DNA of 64,000 nucleotides from Paraburkholderia sp. LEh10 (GCF_017814945.1 NZ_JAGIPX010000034.1:25379-89378); one strand, 5' to 3'. Numbered from the stretch's first letter, positions 8,819 through 18,865 are shown. The notes: generated by a model from the sequence alone, not told the origin. Numbers and translations are program-made.

Positions 8819-9940
8819 ATGTTCTCGCAGACCGATTTCGTCCATATGGAACGTGCGCTGGCCCTCGCCTTGCGCGGCTTGTACACGACCGACCCGAATC
8901 CGCGCGTCGGCTGCGTGCTGGTGAAGAACGGCGAGGTGATCGGCGAAGGCTACACGCAGCCGGCCGGTCACGATCACGCGGAAATCCAGGCGCTGAAAGA
9001 CGCGCGCAAGCGCGGCAACGATCCCAAAGGCGCAACCGCCTACGTGACGCTCGAACCGTGCAGCCACTTCGGCCGCACGCCGCCGTGCGCGAATGCGCTG
9101 ATCGAGGCGAAGCTCGCGCGCGTGGTCGCGGCGATGGAAGATCCGAACCCGCGCGTGTCGGGACGCGGCCTCTCGATGCTGCGCGACGCAGGCATCGAAG
9201 TGCGCTGCGGCCTGCTCGAAACGGAAGCGCACGAGCTGAACATCGGCTTCGTGTCGCGGATGACGCGCGGACGGCCGTGGGTGCGGATGAAGGTTGCCGC
9301 TTCGCTGGATGGCCGCACGGGCTTGCCGTCGGGCGAAAGCCAGTGGATCACGAGCGAGGCGGCGCGCAACGACGGCCACGCCTGGCGCGCGCGCGCGTCC
9401 GCGATCCTGACTGGCATCGGCACCGTGAAGGAAGACGATCCGCGCATGACCGTGCGCGCCGTCGATACGCCGCGCCAGCCGCATCGCGTACTGATCGACA
9501 GCCAGCTCGAAGTGCCGCCCGAAGCGCAGATTCTCGCGGGCGCGCCGACGCTGATTTTCTGCAGCGCGCTCACGCCGCTGCTCGAAGAACGCGCTGCCGC
9601 GCTGCACGATCGCGGCGCGGAGATCGTGCCGCTCGCGAATGAGCAAGGCAAGGTCGACTTGCCGCGCATGCTCGAAGAACTCGCAAAGCGCGAAGTCAAC
9701 GAACTGCACGTGGAGGCCGGCTACAAGCTGAATGGTTCGCTCCTGCGCGAAGGCTGCGTCGATGAGCTGCTGATCTATCTCGCGCCGAGCCTGCTCGGCA
9801 ACGACTCGATGAGCATGTTCAATCTCGCCGCGCCCGGCTCGCTCGACGCGCGCACGCAACTCGAATTTCATGCCGTGGACCGGATCGGCAGCGACGTGCG
9901 GATTCTCGCGCGCCTGATGCCGCTGCCGCCCGCGCATTGA
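8819..9940 (+). CDS. ribD: Riboflavin biosynthesis deaminase/reductase
   Basis: Bifunctional enzyme carrying out the deamination and reduction steps after GTP cyclohydrolase II in riboflavin synthesis. The 373-residue product has an N-terminal zinc deaminase domain (DHAEIQAL with the HAE motif near residue 50 and PCSHFGRTPPC near 78-88) and a C-terminal reductase domain from about residue 150 (VRMKVAASLDG, SEAARNDGHAWRARASAIL). First gene of ribD-ribE-ribBX-ribH-nusB; the gap to ribE is 21 bp. Confidence 0.97.
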   Translation: MFSQTDFVHMERALALALRGLYTTDPNPRVGCVLVKNGEVIGEGYTQPAGHDHAEIQALKDARKRGNDPKGATAYVTLEPCSHFGRTPPCANALIEAKLARVVAAMEDPNPRVSGRGLSMLRDAGIEVRCGLLETEAHELNIGFVSRMTRGRPWVRMKVAASLDGRTGLPSGESQWITSEAARNDGHAWRARASAILTGIGTVKEDDPRMTVRAVDTPRQPHRVLIDSQLEVPPEAQILAGAPTLIFCSALTPLLEERAAALHDRGAEIVPLANEQGKVDLPRMLEELAKREVNELHVEAGYKLNGSLLREGCVDELLIYLAPSLLGNDSMSMFNLAAPGSLDARTQLEFHAVDRIGSDVRILARLMPLPPAH

Positions 9941-9961
9941 CCGAAAAAAGGACACGACACG

Positions 9962-10576
9962 ATGTTTACCGGAATTGTTGCGGCTGTCGGCCGCATTGCA
10001 TCGATCAAGCCGCTTGGCAGCGAGCCGGACGCGGGCGTTCGCCTGACCGTCGAAGCGGGCGGCCTCGACCTCGAAGATGTGCAGCTGGGCGACAGCATTG
10101 CGATCCAGGGCGCGTGCATGACCGTGATCGAAAAGTCGGCGACCTCGTTCGACGTGGACGTTTCGCGCGAAAGCCTCAACCGCACGGCGGGTCTCGCCGA
10201 TGCGGGCGAAGTGAACCTCGAAAAGGCGCTGCGCTCGCACGATCGCCTCGGCGGCCATATCGTGTCGGGCCATGTGGACGGCCTCGGCACGGTGACGCGC
10301 TTCGCACGCGTAGGCGAATCGCACGAACTGCGCGTGCTCGCGCCGCGCGAGATCGGCAGGTATCTCGCGTACAAAGGCTCGATCACCGTGAACGGCGTGA
10401 GCCTCACCGTGAACTCCGTGACGGACGGCGACGACGGCTGCGAGTTTTCGATCAATCTGATTCCGCATACGGTTGAAGTGACCACGCTCAAGGCTTTGAA
10501 GGAAGGCGCGAAGGTCAATCTGGAGATCGACCTGATCGCACGCTACGTCGAGCGGATGCTCAACGCGCCGAAGTAG
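9962..10576 (+). CDS. ribE: Riboflavin synthase alpha chain
   Basis: Dismutates two molecules of 6,7-dimethyl-8-ribityllumazine to riboflavin. The 204-residue protein begins MFTGIVAAVGRI, the conserved start that packs into the active site, and contains two lumazine-binding repeats (about residues 1-95 and 96-190; ACMTV and GVSLTVNSV mark equivalent positions). Sits between ribD and ribBX. The following 114-bp gap holds a 26-bp palindrome. Confidence 0.96.
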   Translation: MFTGIVAAVGRIASIKPLGSEPDAGVRLTVEAGGLDLEDVQLGDSIAIQGACMTVIEKSATSFDVDVSRESLNRTAGLADAGEVNLEKALRSHDRLGGHIVSGHVDGLGTVTRFARVGESHELRVLAPREIGRYLAYKGSITVNGVSLTVNSVTDGDDGCEFSINLIPHTVEVTTLKALKEGAKVNLEIDLIARYVERMLNAPK

Positions 10577-10606
10577 TCTCGCGCGCCGGCTGGCGGCTGA
10601 ACATTC

Positions 10607-10632
10607 GTCCGAATGGCATATGCCGTTCGGAC
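10607..10632. repeat. 26-bp near-perfect palindrome upstream of ribBX
   Basis: GTCCGAATGGCATATGCC plus GTTCGGAC forms an inverted repeat centred at 10619/10620 with one mismatched pair. No T-run follows, so it is not a clear intrinsic terminator; it could be an operator or RNA processing hairpin. Confidence 0.5.
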
Positions 10633-10690
10633 GGGCGACTTGCCGGGCGGCGTGGCGTAAAATACGCGCTTTCCCAAACTTCTCGCCAAC

Positions 10691-11827
<1,137 letters not shown>

Positions 11828-11905
11828 ACGCTCCAGCTGCTTTCAAGCCCAGTTTTTGCATCGTTTTCGCTCATCTGCGCTTAACCAACACATTACGGAC
11901 CTCAT

Positions 11906-12424
11906 ATGGAAATCGGACAATACCAACCGAATCTCGACGGCGACGGTCTGCGCATTGGCATCGTCCAATCGCGCTTTAACGAACCCGTCTGCAATGGCCT
12001 CGCCGACGCATGTATCGAAGAACTCGAACGCCTCGGCGTGACGGGCGAAGACGTGCTGCTCGTCACAGTGCCGGGCGCGCTGGAAATCCCGCTCGCGCTG
12101 CAAAAACTCGCCGAAAGCGGCCAGTTCGACGCGCTGATCGCGCTGGGCGCGGTCATCCGCGGCGAGACGTATCACTTCGAACTCGTGTCGAACGAAAGCG
12201 GATCGGGCATCTCGCGCATCGCGCTCGACTTCGGCATTCCCGTCGCGAACGCCGTGCTGACGACGGAAACGGACGAACAGGCCGTCGCACGCATGACCGA
12301 AAAGGGCCGTGACGCCGCGCGCACCGCCGTCGAAATGGCGAACCTCGCGGTCGCGCTCGAGCAACTGGACGGCGACGAGGACGACGAAGGCGAAGACGAG
12401 GACGACGAAGAGGAACGGGCATGA
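11906..12424 (+). CDS. ribH: 6,7-dimethyl-8-ribityllumazine synthase
   Basis: Condenses the pyrimidine and four-carbon precursors to lumazine, the substrate of RibE. Core residues 1-152 contain the family's QSRFNEPVCNGL, VPGALEIPLAL and ALGAVIRGETYHFE motifs. The protein is 172 residues, extended by an acidic tail (DGDEDDEGEDEDDEEERA) not present in the minimal fold. The stop overlaps the nusB start (ATGA), implying translational coupling. Confidence 0.96.
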   Translation: MEIGQYQPNLDGDGLRIGIVQSRFNEPVCNGLADACIEELERLGVTGEDVLLVTVPGALEIPLALQKLAESGQFDALIALGAVIRGETYHFELVSNESGSGISRIALDFGIPVANAVLTTETDEQAVARMTEKGRDAARTAVEMANLAVALEQLDGDEDDEGEDEDDEEERA

Positions 12425-12858
12425 AGAGCGCACGCCGACGCTCCCGCGAACTGGCCACGCAGGGGCTTTATCAGTGGCTGCTGTCGGGTTCGCCGGCAGG
12501 TGAGATCGACGCGCAACTGCGTGGCGCGCAGGGTTTCGACAAGGCCGACCATGAGCATCTGGACGCGATCCTGCATGGCGTGATCCGCGATTCGGAGGCG
12601 CTGTCCGCCGATCTCACGCCCTGTCTCGATCGCCCCATCGACCAGTTGTCGCCCGTCGAGCGCGCTGTGCTGCTCGTCGCCGCCTACGAGCTGAAGAATC
12701 ACATCGACATTCCGTATCGCGTGGTCATCAACGAAGCCGTCGAGCTGGCGAAGACCTTCGGCGGCGCGGACGGCTACAAGTACGTGAATGGCGTGCTGGA
12801 CAAGCTATCGGTAAATCTGCGGGCCGCGGAAACGCAGGCAGGCGGCCGCAAGCAGTAA
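12421..12858 (+). CDS. nusB: Transcription antitermination factor NusB
   Basis: All-helical RNA-binding factor that with NusE recognises boxA to support rRNA antitermination. The 145-residue protein has the N-terminal RRRSRELATQGLYQW arginine-rich segment and the C-terminal PYRVVINEAVELAK, FGGADGYKYVNGVLDK motifs. Starts within the ribH stop codon; the ribH-nusB pairing is common in proteobacteria. A strong terminator follows at 12901-12939. Confidence 0.97.
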   Translation: MKSARRRSRELATQGLYQWLLSGSPAGEIDAQLRGAQGFDKADHEHLDAILHGVIRDSEALSADLTPCLDRPIDQLSPVERAVLLVAAYELKNHIDIPYRVVINEAVELAKTFGGADGYKYVNGVLDKLSVNLRAAETQAGGRKQ

Positions 12859-12900
12859 GCGAGGTCCATCGGCGTGGCTGGCTTGCGTTGCCGCTGATGC

Positions 12901-12939
12901 AGGCGGGTCCGGCGTTACGCTGACCCGCCTTTGTTTTTT
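12901..12939 (+). terminator. Intrinsic terminator after nusB
   Basis: AGGCGGGTC (12901-12909) pairs with GACCCGCCT (12922-12930), followed by TTGTTTTTT. It closes the hemL/rib-nusB transcription unit. Confidence 0.85.
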
Positions 12940-12988
12940 GCGCGGTCGCGATTGTCCGTGCGCTTTTGTATTGAACTGGACTCATCGA

Positions 12989-14182
12989 ATGAACAGCGTC
13001 ACCGAACCCCTCGTGAAACTGGCCGCCCGCGTCGACGCGATTCAGCCGTTCTATGTGATGGAACTGGCGAAGGAAGCGGCGCTGCTGGAGCGCGCCGGGC
13101 GCGACATCATCCACATGGGCATCGGCGAGCCCGATTTCACGGCGCCGGAGCCCGTCATCGAGGCGGCCACGCAAGCATTGCGGCGGGGCGTCACGCAGTA
13201 CACGAACGCGCTCGGCATTCATGCGCTGCGCGACGCGATCGCCGGTCACTACAAGCATGCGTATGGCCTCGCCATCGATCCGGCGCGGATCGTCGTGACG
13301 GCGGGTGCATCGGCGGCGCTGTTGCTGGCCTGCGCGGCGCTCGTCGATCGCGACGACGAAGTGCTGATGCCCGATCCGAGCTACCCGTGCAACCGTCATT
13401 TCGTCGCCGCCGCCGAGGGCAAGCCGGTGCTCGTGCCGAGTGGCCCCGCCGAGCGTTTCCAGTTGACAGCGGCTGACGTGGAGCGTCTGTGGAATGAGCG
13501 CACGCGCGGCGTGCTGCTCGCATCGCCGTCGAATCCGACGGGCACCTCGATCGAGTCGGCTGAACTGAAGCGCATCGTCGAGGCCGTTCGCGCACGCGGC
13601 GGTTTCACGATCGTCGACGAGATCTATCAGGGTTTGAGCTACGACGCGCCGCCTGTGTCGGCGCTGTCGTTCGGCGAGGATGTCGTCACCGTCAACAGTT
13701 TCTCGAAGTATTTCAACATGACGGGCTGGCGGCTCGGCTGGCTTGTCGTGCCGCCCGCTCTCGTCGGCGCGTTCGAGAAACTGGCACAGAATCTGTTCAT
13801 CTGCGCGTCGGCGCTCGCGCAGCATGCGGCCCTCGCCTGCTTCGAGCCGGACACGCTCGCGATCTACGAAGCGCGCCGCATGGAGTTCAAGCGGCGCCGC
13901 GATTTCATCGCGCCCGCGCTTGAGTCGTTGGGCTTTTCGGTGCCCGTCATGCCGGACGGCGCGTTCTACGTGTATGCGGACTGCCGCGGCGTCGCGCATC
14001 CCGCCGCGGGCAACAGCGCCGCATTGACCAAGGCGATGCTGCACGACGCGGGCGTGGTGCTCGTGCCTGGCATGGACTTCGGGTCGTATCAGCCGCGCGC
14101 ATACATCCGCCTGTCATACGCGACGGCGTACTCGAAGCTCGAGGAAGCTGTCGAGCGTCTGCAAAAGCTCTTCGGCAGGTGA
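12989..14182 (+). CDS. PLP-dependent class I/II aminotransferase
   Basis: A 397-residue fold-type I aminotransferase. Visible motifs: MGIGEPDFTAPEPV, ASPSNPTGT, and the PLP lysine in NSFSKYFNMTGWRLGW near residue 240. Similar proteins are annotated as aspartate- or alanine/valine-type aminotransferases; the substrate cannot be fixed from sequence. The ATG at 12989 is chosen because it follows the nusB terminator region and gives a standard N-terminus. Convergent with the transglycosylase gene, sharing a bidirectional terminator. Confidence 0.9.
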   Translation: MNSVTEPLVKLAARVDAIQPFYVMELAKEAALLERAGRDIIHMGIGEPDFTAPEPVIEAATQALRRGVTQYTNALGIHALRDAIAGHYKHAYGLAIDPARIVVTAGASAALLLACAALVDRDDEVLMPDPSYPCNRHFVAAAEGKPVLVPSGPAERFQLTAADVERLWNERTRGVLLASPSNPTGTSIESAELKRIVEAVRARGGFTIVDEIYQGLSYDAPPVSALSFGEDVVTVNSFSKYFNMTGWRLGWLVVPPALVGAFEKLAQNLFICASALAQHAALACFEPDTLAIYEARRMEFKRRRDFIAPALESLGFSVPVMPDGAFYVYADCRGVAHPAAGNSAALTKAMLHDAGVVLVPGMDFGSYQPRAYIRLSYATAYSKLEEAVERLQKLFGR

Positions 14183-14269
14183 GGCGAGGCCGAGCAAGAC
14201 GCAACCGCCCGGATGGCGGTTCGTCGAATGACTGGATAGCGCAACAGCAAAGCTGACGCAACAATGACA

Positions 14270-14293
14270 AAGGGCACCCGAAGGTGCCCTTTT
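14270..14293. terminator. Bidirectional terminator
   Basis: AAGGGCACC (14270-14278) and GGTGCCCTT (14283-14291) form a tight hairpin with T-rich 3' and A-rich 5' flanks, between the convergent aminotransferase and transglycosylase genes. Confidence 0.8.
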
Positions 14294-14334
14294 CTCTTGC
14301 ACGGTCAGCAAGCCTGCGTATTTCTAATGCGCGA

Positions 14335-15528
14335 TTACGCGCCAAGCTCCGGCTGCTGGGTCGCATGCTTCGCCGAATTCGCGCCGGCATCGTCCTGCTC
14401 CGCGCTCTTGTCCGGCGACGCCGCCGTCTTCGCCGCCGCCAACGGATGCCCGTCGAGTGTCACCTGCACACGTTTGGTCGATGCAGTCGACGAGGCCGCC
14501 GACGTCGTCGATGCCGTCACCGTCGAGGGCGCCTGCGGCGAGTTGATCGGGACCTTGCGGCCGCGCGCGACATCGCGCAGACGCGTACGCTCCGCCATCA
14601 CCTTCGCGCCGTAGCCGCCGTCGTCCTGCGACGTCGAGCCGACATACAGGCGCAAGCCGCCTGGCAGCGACCCGCCGCGCGCGATGCAGTCCTTCAGCAC
14701 GATCGCGCCGACCTTGATGTTCGCGAGCGGCTCGAGCGCCGCGCTCTGGCCGCCGAAGTAGCGGAATTTGTCCGAATGAACGGTCGACATGACCTGCATC
14801 AGGCCCTTCGCGCCGACGCCGCTTTCCGCATACGGATTGAAACCGGATTCGATGGCCATCACGGCGAGCAGCAGTAGCGGATCGAGTCCGACTTCGCGGC
14901 CGGTGTCGAACGCGGCCTTCACGAGCTCGCTGACGGGCTCCTGGGCGACGCGATAGCGGCGCGCGAGAAACGACGCAACGAGGTCCTGCTCGCGGGTCGA
15001 AACCAGCACGCGGTCGTCGCGTGCGTCCGGCGACACGCGTTGCGAAGGAATCATCGATGCGATCGTGCTCACGCTCGGCAGCGTGCGCGGATCGAGTCCG
15101 TTCAGCGCCGCTGACGAGAGACCCGTGCTGGACGAAGCCGTCAGGCCGCCGTTATCGCCGACGACGTTGTAGCCGGCATCAGCGGCCGCTGCGGCGGTAT
15201 TGGGTTTGTCGACCGTATTCGACGACGTCGACAATGTGTCGTCCTTAGACACCGCGTTGCCGCGCTGTTGCGGGGCGAACGACGGCAGCGGGTTGCCCTG
15301 CAGCAGACGGGCTGGACCAGCCTGCACGGCGGCCGAAATGAAGGGCATCAACCGCGCAGCCAGCGTCAGGCGCCAGCTGGGCATCAACCACAGCGTCAGA
15401 GCAAACAGGACAGCGACGCCGCCAACCACGCTGAATAGATGGTGACTCAAACGCGTCCCTTGACGCAGCGCGCCGCGCATCACCTGCGCGAGACGCTCAT
15501 CGGGACGCCACGATAACCAGGCGTTCAT
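14335..15528 (-). CDS. Membrane-anchored lytic transglycosylase (SLT domain)
   Basis: Cleaves peptidoglycan glycan strands in the periplasm. The 397-residue protein has a cytoplasmic start, one transmembrane segment (about residues 33-52, LFSVVGGVAVLFALTLWL), a Ser/Thr/Ala-rich linker, and an SLT domain at about 200-310 with the catalytic Glu in AIESGFNPYAES and GVGAKGLMQVM. The C-terminal ~80 residues are low-complexity. ATG at 15528. Its 5' flank contains a separate promoter-terminator unit on the same strand (15728-15899), so its own promoter may lie downstream of that terminator or it may be reached by read-through. Confidence 0.88.
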   Translation of the reverse strand: MNAWLSWRPDERLAQVMRGALRQGTRLSHHLFSVVGGVAVLFALTLWLMPSWRLTLAARLMPFISAAVQAGPARLLQGNPLPSFAPQQRGNAVSKDDTLSTSSNTVDKPNTAAAAADAGYNVVGDNGGLTASSSTGLSSAALNGLDPRTLPSVSTIASMIPSQRVSPDARDDRVLVSTREQDLVASFLARRYRVAQEPVSELVKAAFDTGREVGLDPLLLLAVMAIESGFNPYAESGVGAKGLMQVMSTVHSDKFRYFGGQSAALEPLANIKVGAIVLKDCIARGGSLPGGLRLYVGSTSQDDGGYGAKVMAERTRLRDVARGRKVPINSPQAPSTVTASTTSAASSTASTKRVQVTLDGHPLAAAKTAASPDKSAEQDDAGANSAKHATQQPELGA

Positions 15529-15727
15529 TCGGATCTCCCATGTTGCTGGCCTCGCGAACACCGTAAAAGTGACCGGCTAGAAATACTGTCCGCAAAAGCC
15601 AAGACGCCGTGCGCTCTGGTTAAGGCGACACCGACGTCGGGAAACGGCAAAAAGTACCGTTGGGGGGCCAAAACCTTGAAAAGGGCCGCCTGCATGCCAG
15701 ATGGCACGCATTCGGTGGCTCCCACGC

Positions 15728-15755
15728 GAAAAAACCAGCGTCGAATTGCGCTGGT
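15728..15755 (-). terminator. Intrinsic terminator of the candidate RNA
   Basis: Minus-strand hairpin with 7-bp stem ACCAGCG/CGCTGGT and 8-nt loop followed by a T6 run. It lies between the predicted promoter and the transglycosylase start. Confidence 0.75.
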
Positions 15756-15865
15756 AAAGACTACCTATGACCGTCAAGTACCGTGCAGGGGGCGGTAAGA
15801 GCGACGCGTTGCGTCTGAGGACCGGGGGACGGTGGTAAAAACTATCAATTCCCTGCAACCAATGT
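15728..15865 (-). ncRNA. Candidate structured small RNA / leader with terminator
   Basis: On the minus strand a consensus-like promoter (TTGACG 15899-15894, 16-bp spacer, TAGAAT 15877-15872) is followed about 110 bp later by an intrinsic terminator (ACCAGCG 15755-15749, CGCTGGT 15740-15734, then six T). The predicted ~138-nt transcript has a long-range stem (TGCAGGG 15857-15851 with CCCTGCA 15790-15784) enclosing a GACGC-AAC-GCGTC hairpin, and no credible ORF with a ribosome site. It lies 200 nt upstream of the transglycosylase gene, so it could be a free sRNA or a leader that attenuates that gene. I recognise no known RNA family. Confidence 0.5.
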
Positions 15866-15871
15866 GACCGG

Positions 15872-15899
15872 ATTCTATCAGGGTTTTATAGATCGTCAA
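15872..15899 (-). promoter_or_regulatory. Minus-strand sigma70 promoter for the candidate RNA
   Basis: TTGACG and TAGAAT hexamers with 16-bp spacing inside a low-GC stretch (15840-15935) of an otherwise GC-rich region. Start of transcription is expected near 15865. Confidence 0.55.
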
Positions 15900-16145
15900 C
15901 ACTATACGTGGTCAAAATTATAACTAATTGTAATAATGAACAGCGTTCAGGAGGCCAGACTCCACTCCCCTAGCGCTTTTCAGCGGATTCGCACTTTCGG
16001 TTTTCAACGTGCACTTTCCAACGCAGGTAAAATCGACAATCCGTTCGGCCCGACGCGCGCTCAGGCGTTCAATCGCCGCGCCGCCTGCTGTCGTCACCGT
16101 TTTCAAGCCTTTGCCCCGGCCGCTTCGCGGCTGCCAACCGGACCC

Positions 16146-17723
16146 ATGAAATACAAAGACCTGCGTGACTTCGCGAGCCGCCTCGAATCGCTCGGCGAAC
16201 TGCGCCGTATCTCGCAAAAGGTATCGCCTGTGCTGGAGATGACCGAACTCTGCGATCGCGTGTTGCGCGCGGGCGGCCCGGCGCTCCTGTTCGAGTCAAA
16301 ACACACACACGCGTTCCCGGTGCTCGGCAATCTGTTCGGCACGCCGCGGCGCGTCGCGCTCGGCATGGGCATCGATGCTGCCGCGCAAGGCGATGCAGGC
16401 GGCGACCAGGCGTCGCTGGAGTCGCTGCGCGATGTCGGGCGGCTGTTGTCCGCGCTGAAGGAGCCGGAGCCGCCCAAGGGTCTCAAGGATGCCGGCAAGC
16501 TGCTGTCGCTGGCGAAGGCTGTCTGGGACATGGCGCCGAAGACGGTCGGCGCTCCGCCCTGCCAGGAGATCGTCTGGGAAGGCAATGACGTCGATCTCGC
16601 GAAGCTGCCTGTCCAGACGTGCTGGCCCGGCGACGCCGGTCCGCTGATCACGTGGGGTCTCACCGTCACGCGCGGTCCGAACAAGACGCGGCAGAACCTC
16701 GGCATCTATCGCCAGCAGGTCATCGGGCGCAACAAGGTCATCATGCGCTGGCTCGCCCATCGGGGCGGCGCACTCGACTTCCGCGAATTCGCGCTGAAGA
16801 ACCACGGCAAGCCGTATCCCGTTGCCGTCGTGCTCGGCGCCGACCCGGCGACGATCCTCGGCGCGGTGACGCCCGTGCCCGATACGCTGTCCGAATACCA
16901 GTTCGCCGGGCTGCTGCGCGGCGGCCGCACCGAGTTGGCGAAGTGCCTGACGCCCGGCGTCGACACGCTGCAGGTGCCCGCGCGCGCCGAGATCGTACTC
17001 GAAGGCTTCATCTATCCGCAGCAAGGCGCCCTCGCGCCCGTGCCCGAGGGCGCGCCGCCGCGTCCGTCGAAGGGGGCGAGCGCCGCTTACGAGCACGCGC
17101 TCGAAGGGCCGTACGGCGATCACACCGGCTACTACAACGAGCAGGAGTGGTTCCCCGTGTTCACGATCGAGCGCATCACGATGCGGCGCGACGCGATCTA
17201 TCACTCCACCTACACGGGCAAGCCGCCCGACGAACCGGCCGTGCTCGGCGTCGCGCTGAACGAGGTGTTCGTGCCGCTGTTGCAGAAGCAGTTCACCGAG
17301 ATCACCGACTTCTATCTGCCGCCTGAGGGCTGCAGCTACCGGATGGCGATCGTGCAGATGAAGAAGAGCTATCCGGGCCACGCCAAGCGCGTGATGTTCG
17401 GCGTGTGGAGCTTCCTGCGGCAGTTCATGTATACGAAGTTCATTGTGGTCGTCGATGAGGACGTGAACATCCGCGACTGGAAGGAAGTGATCTGGGCGAT
17501 CACGACGCGCATCGATCCGACGCGCGATACGGTGCTCGTCGATCGCACGCCGATCGACTATCTGGATTTCGCGTCGCCCGTGGCCGGCCTCGGTTCGAAG
17601 ATGGGCCTCGACGCGACCAACAAGTGGCCGGGCGAGACCGACCGCGAATGGGGCCGGCCGATCGTCATGGACGACGCCGTGAAGGCGCGTATCGACGGTC
17701 TGTGGAATGAACTCGGTTTGTGA
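16146..17723 (+). CDS. ubiD: 4-hydroxy-3-polyprenylbenzoate decarboxylase
   Basis: Decarboxylates the polyprenylated ring in ubiquinone synthesis using prenylated FMN supplied by UbiX. The 525-residue protein starts MKYKDLRDFASRLE and ends with the UbiD hallmark TPIDYLDFASPVAGLGSKMG and NKWPGETDREWGRP. The frame is open back to 15936, but residues before the ATG at 16146 do not resemble the family. The 5' region is long (over 200 bp) and divergent from the transglycosylase/RNA unit. Confidence 0.95.
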   Translation: MKYKDLRDFASRLESLGELRRISQKVSPVLEMTELCDRVLRAGGPALLFESKHTHAFPVLGNLFGTPRRVALGMGIDAAAQGDAGGDQASLESLRDVGRLLSALKEPEPPKGLKDAGKLLSLAKAVWDMAPKTVGAPPCQEIVWEGNDVDLAKLPVQTCWPGDAGPLITWGLTVTRGPNKTRQNLGIYRQQVIGRNKVIMRWLAHRGGALDFREFALKNHGKPYPVAVVLGADPATILGAVTPVPDTLSEYQFAGLLRGGRTELAKCLTPGVDTLQVPARAEIVLEGFIYPQQGALAPVPEGAPPRPSKGASAAYEHALEGPYGDHTGYYNEQEWFPVFTIERITMRRDAIYHSTYTGKPPDEPAVLGVALNEVFVPLLQKQFTEITDFYLPPEGCSYRMAIVQMKKSYPGHAKRVMFGVWSFLRQFMYTKFIVVVDEDVNIRDWKEVIWAITTRIDPTRDTVLVDRTPIDYLDFASPVAGLGSKMGLDATNKWPGETDREWGRPIVMDDAVKARIDGLWNELGL

Positions 17724-17774
17724 CTCGCGTGCGCGTCCATTTGAACAACAACAATTCACCTGAGCGGTTGAAGG

Positions 17775-18452
17775 ATGCGTAGCTTGTCGATGTTGTCGGA
17801 CGGTTTTTTTCTGTCGTTGTCGTTGTGCCTCGATATCGGTCTCGTCAACGTCGCGATCATCTCGCTGACGTTGTCGCGCGGCTTCCGGCCCGGCTTCTGG
17901 CTCGGCCTCGGTTCTTGTTTCGGCGATCTGATCTACGCGGCACTCGCGCTTGCGGGGATGGCGGCGCTGCTGCAGTTCGAATCGGTGCGTTGGGCGGTGT
18001 GGATCGGCGGCGCGGCGATTCTGCTGTTCCTCACGTGGAAGATGGCGCGTGAGGCGCTGTTTCCGGCGTCCACGCCGCCTGTCGAGGGCGAAGCGGATGC
18101 GTCGATGCCGCATCTCGATCCGAAGCGCGGCTTCCTGCGCGGCGTGTTGCTGGCGGTCTCTTCGCCGAGCGCGATCTTGTGGTTCGCGGCCGTCGGCGGC
18201 GCGCTGATCGCCAAGGCGGGCGCAACGTCGGTGACGACCGCGCCGGTGTTTCTCGGCGGCTTTTTCCTTGGTGGACTGTGCTGGACGCTTTTCATATGCG
18301 GACTCGCGAGCCACGGACGCAAACGCGCGGGCGCGGGACTGCTGCGCGTCTGCCATGTGCTGTCGGCGATGTTGTTCGCGTACTTCTCATATAGCGTGAT
18401 CGTCAACGGCTACCATGATCTGATCGTGCCGACGGCGCACGCGGCGAGTTGA
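17775..18452 (+). CDS. LysE/RhtB-family amino-acid exporter
   Basis: A 225-residue inner-membrane protein with six likely helices. The first helices (FFLSLSLCLDIGLVNVAI, SRGFRPGFWLGLGSCFGDLIY) match the LysE-type translocator start, with an insert of acidic loop residues around 100-115. These proteins export amino acids or derivatives. Located 51 bp downstream of ubiD, possibly cotranscribed. Substrate unknown. Confidence 0.85.
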   Translation: MRSLSMLSDGFFLSLSLCLDIGLVNVAIISLTLSRGFRPGFWLGLGSCFGDLIYAALALAGMAALLQFESVRWAVWIGGAAILLFLTWKMAREALFPASTPPVEGEADASMPHLDPKRGFLRGVLLAVSSPSAILWFAAVGGALIAKAGATSVTTAPVFLGGFFLGGLCWTLFICGLASHGRKRAGAGLLRVCHVLSAMLFAYFSYSVIVNGYHDLIVPTAHAAS

Positions 18453-18580
18453 CAGGCGCCGCACGCCGGGGAAATCCCGCTTATCGGCCGCCGAAATGCA
18501 AACGGCGCAACGCGGCGTCGAGCCGGCGTTGCGCCGTTGTGTCGGTTAGCGTGCGCGGCACGCGCTACGCAGCCAAGCCA

Positions 18581-18865
18581 TCAATAACGGTAATACGGGC
18601 GGCCCCAGTAGCCGTGACGATAGTAAGGCCGGTGATAACCATAGTAGCCGCCAACTACGACCGGCGGCGCGTAGTACACGGGCGGCGGCGGCGCATACAC
18701 GACGGGCGGCGGCGCGTAGTACACGGGCGGCGGCGCTGCATAGACGGGATAGGCCGGCGCGACGGGCACTCCAATGCCGATGCCCACGGATACATGAGCC
18801 TGTGCTGCGGTGCTCAAACCAGCCCCGAGTGCGGCAGCAGCGATAAACGGAACCATCTTCTTCAC
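18581..18865 (-). CDS. Small exported Pro/Tyr-rich protein
   Basis: A 94-residue protein with a signal peptide (KKMVPFIAAAALGAGLSTAAQAH) followed by a proline/tyrosine-rich repeat (YYAPPPVVYAPPPPVYYAPP) and a Tyr/Gly/His-rich end (YYGYHRPYYRHGYWG). A GTG start at 18865 is favoured because AGGAG lies eight bases upstream; the next ATG is three codons inside. Similar small exported proteins are common and uncharacterised in Burkholderiales; an envelope location is likely. Confidence 0.7.
   Translation of the reverse strand: MKKMVPFIAAAALGAGLSTAAQAHVSVGIGIGVPVAPAYPVYAAPPPVYYAPPPVVYAPPPPVYYAPPVVVGGYYGYHRPYYRHGYWGRPYYRY

Noticed and set aside
9941..10690. FMN riboswitch in the riboflavin operon
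   Set aside because: The gaps are too short or lack the conserved RFN helices; only a simple palindrome is present before ribBX.
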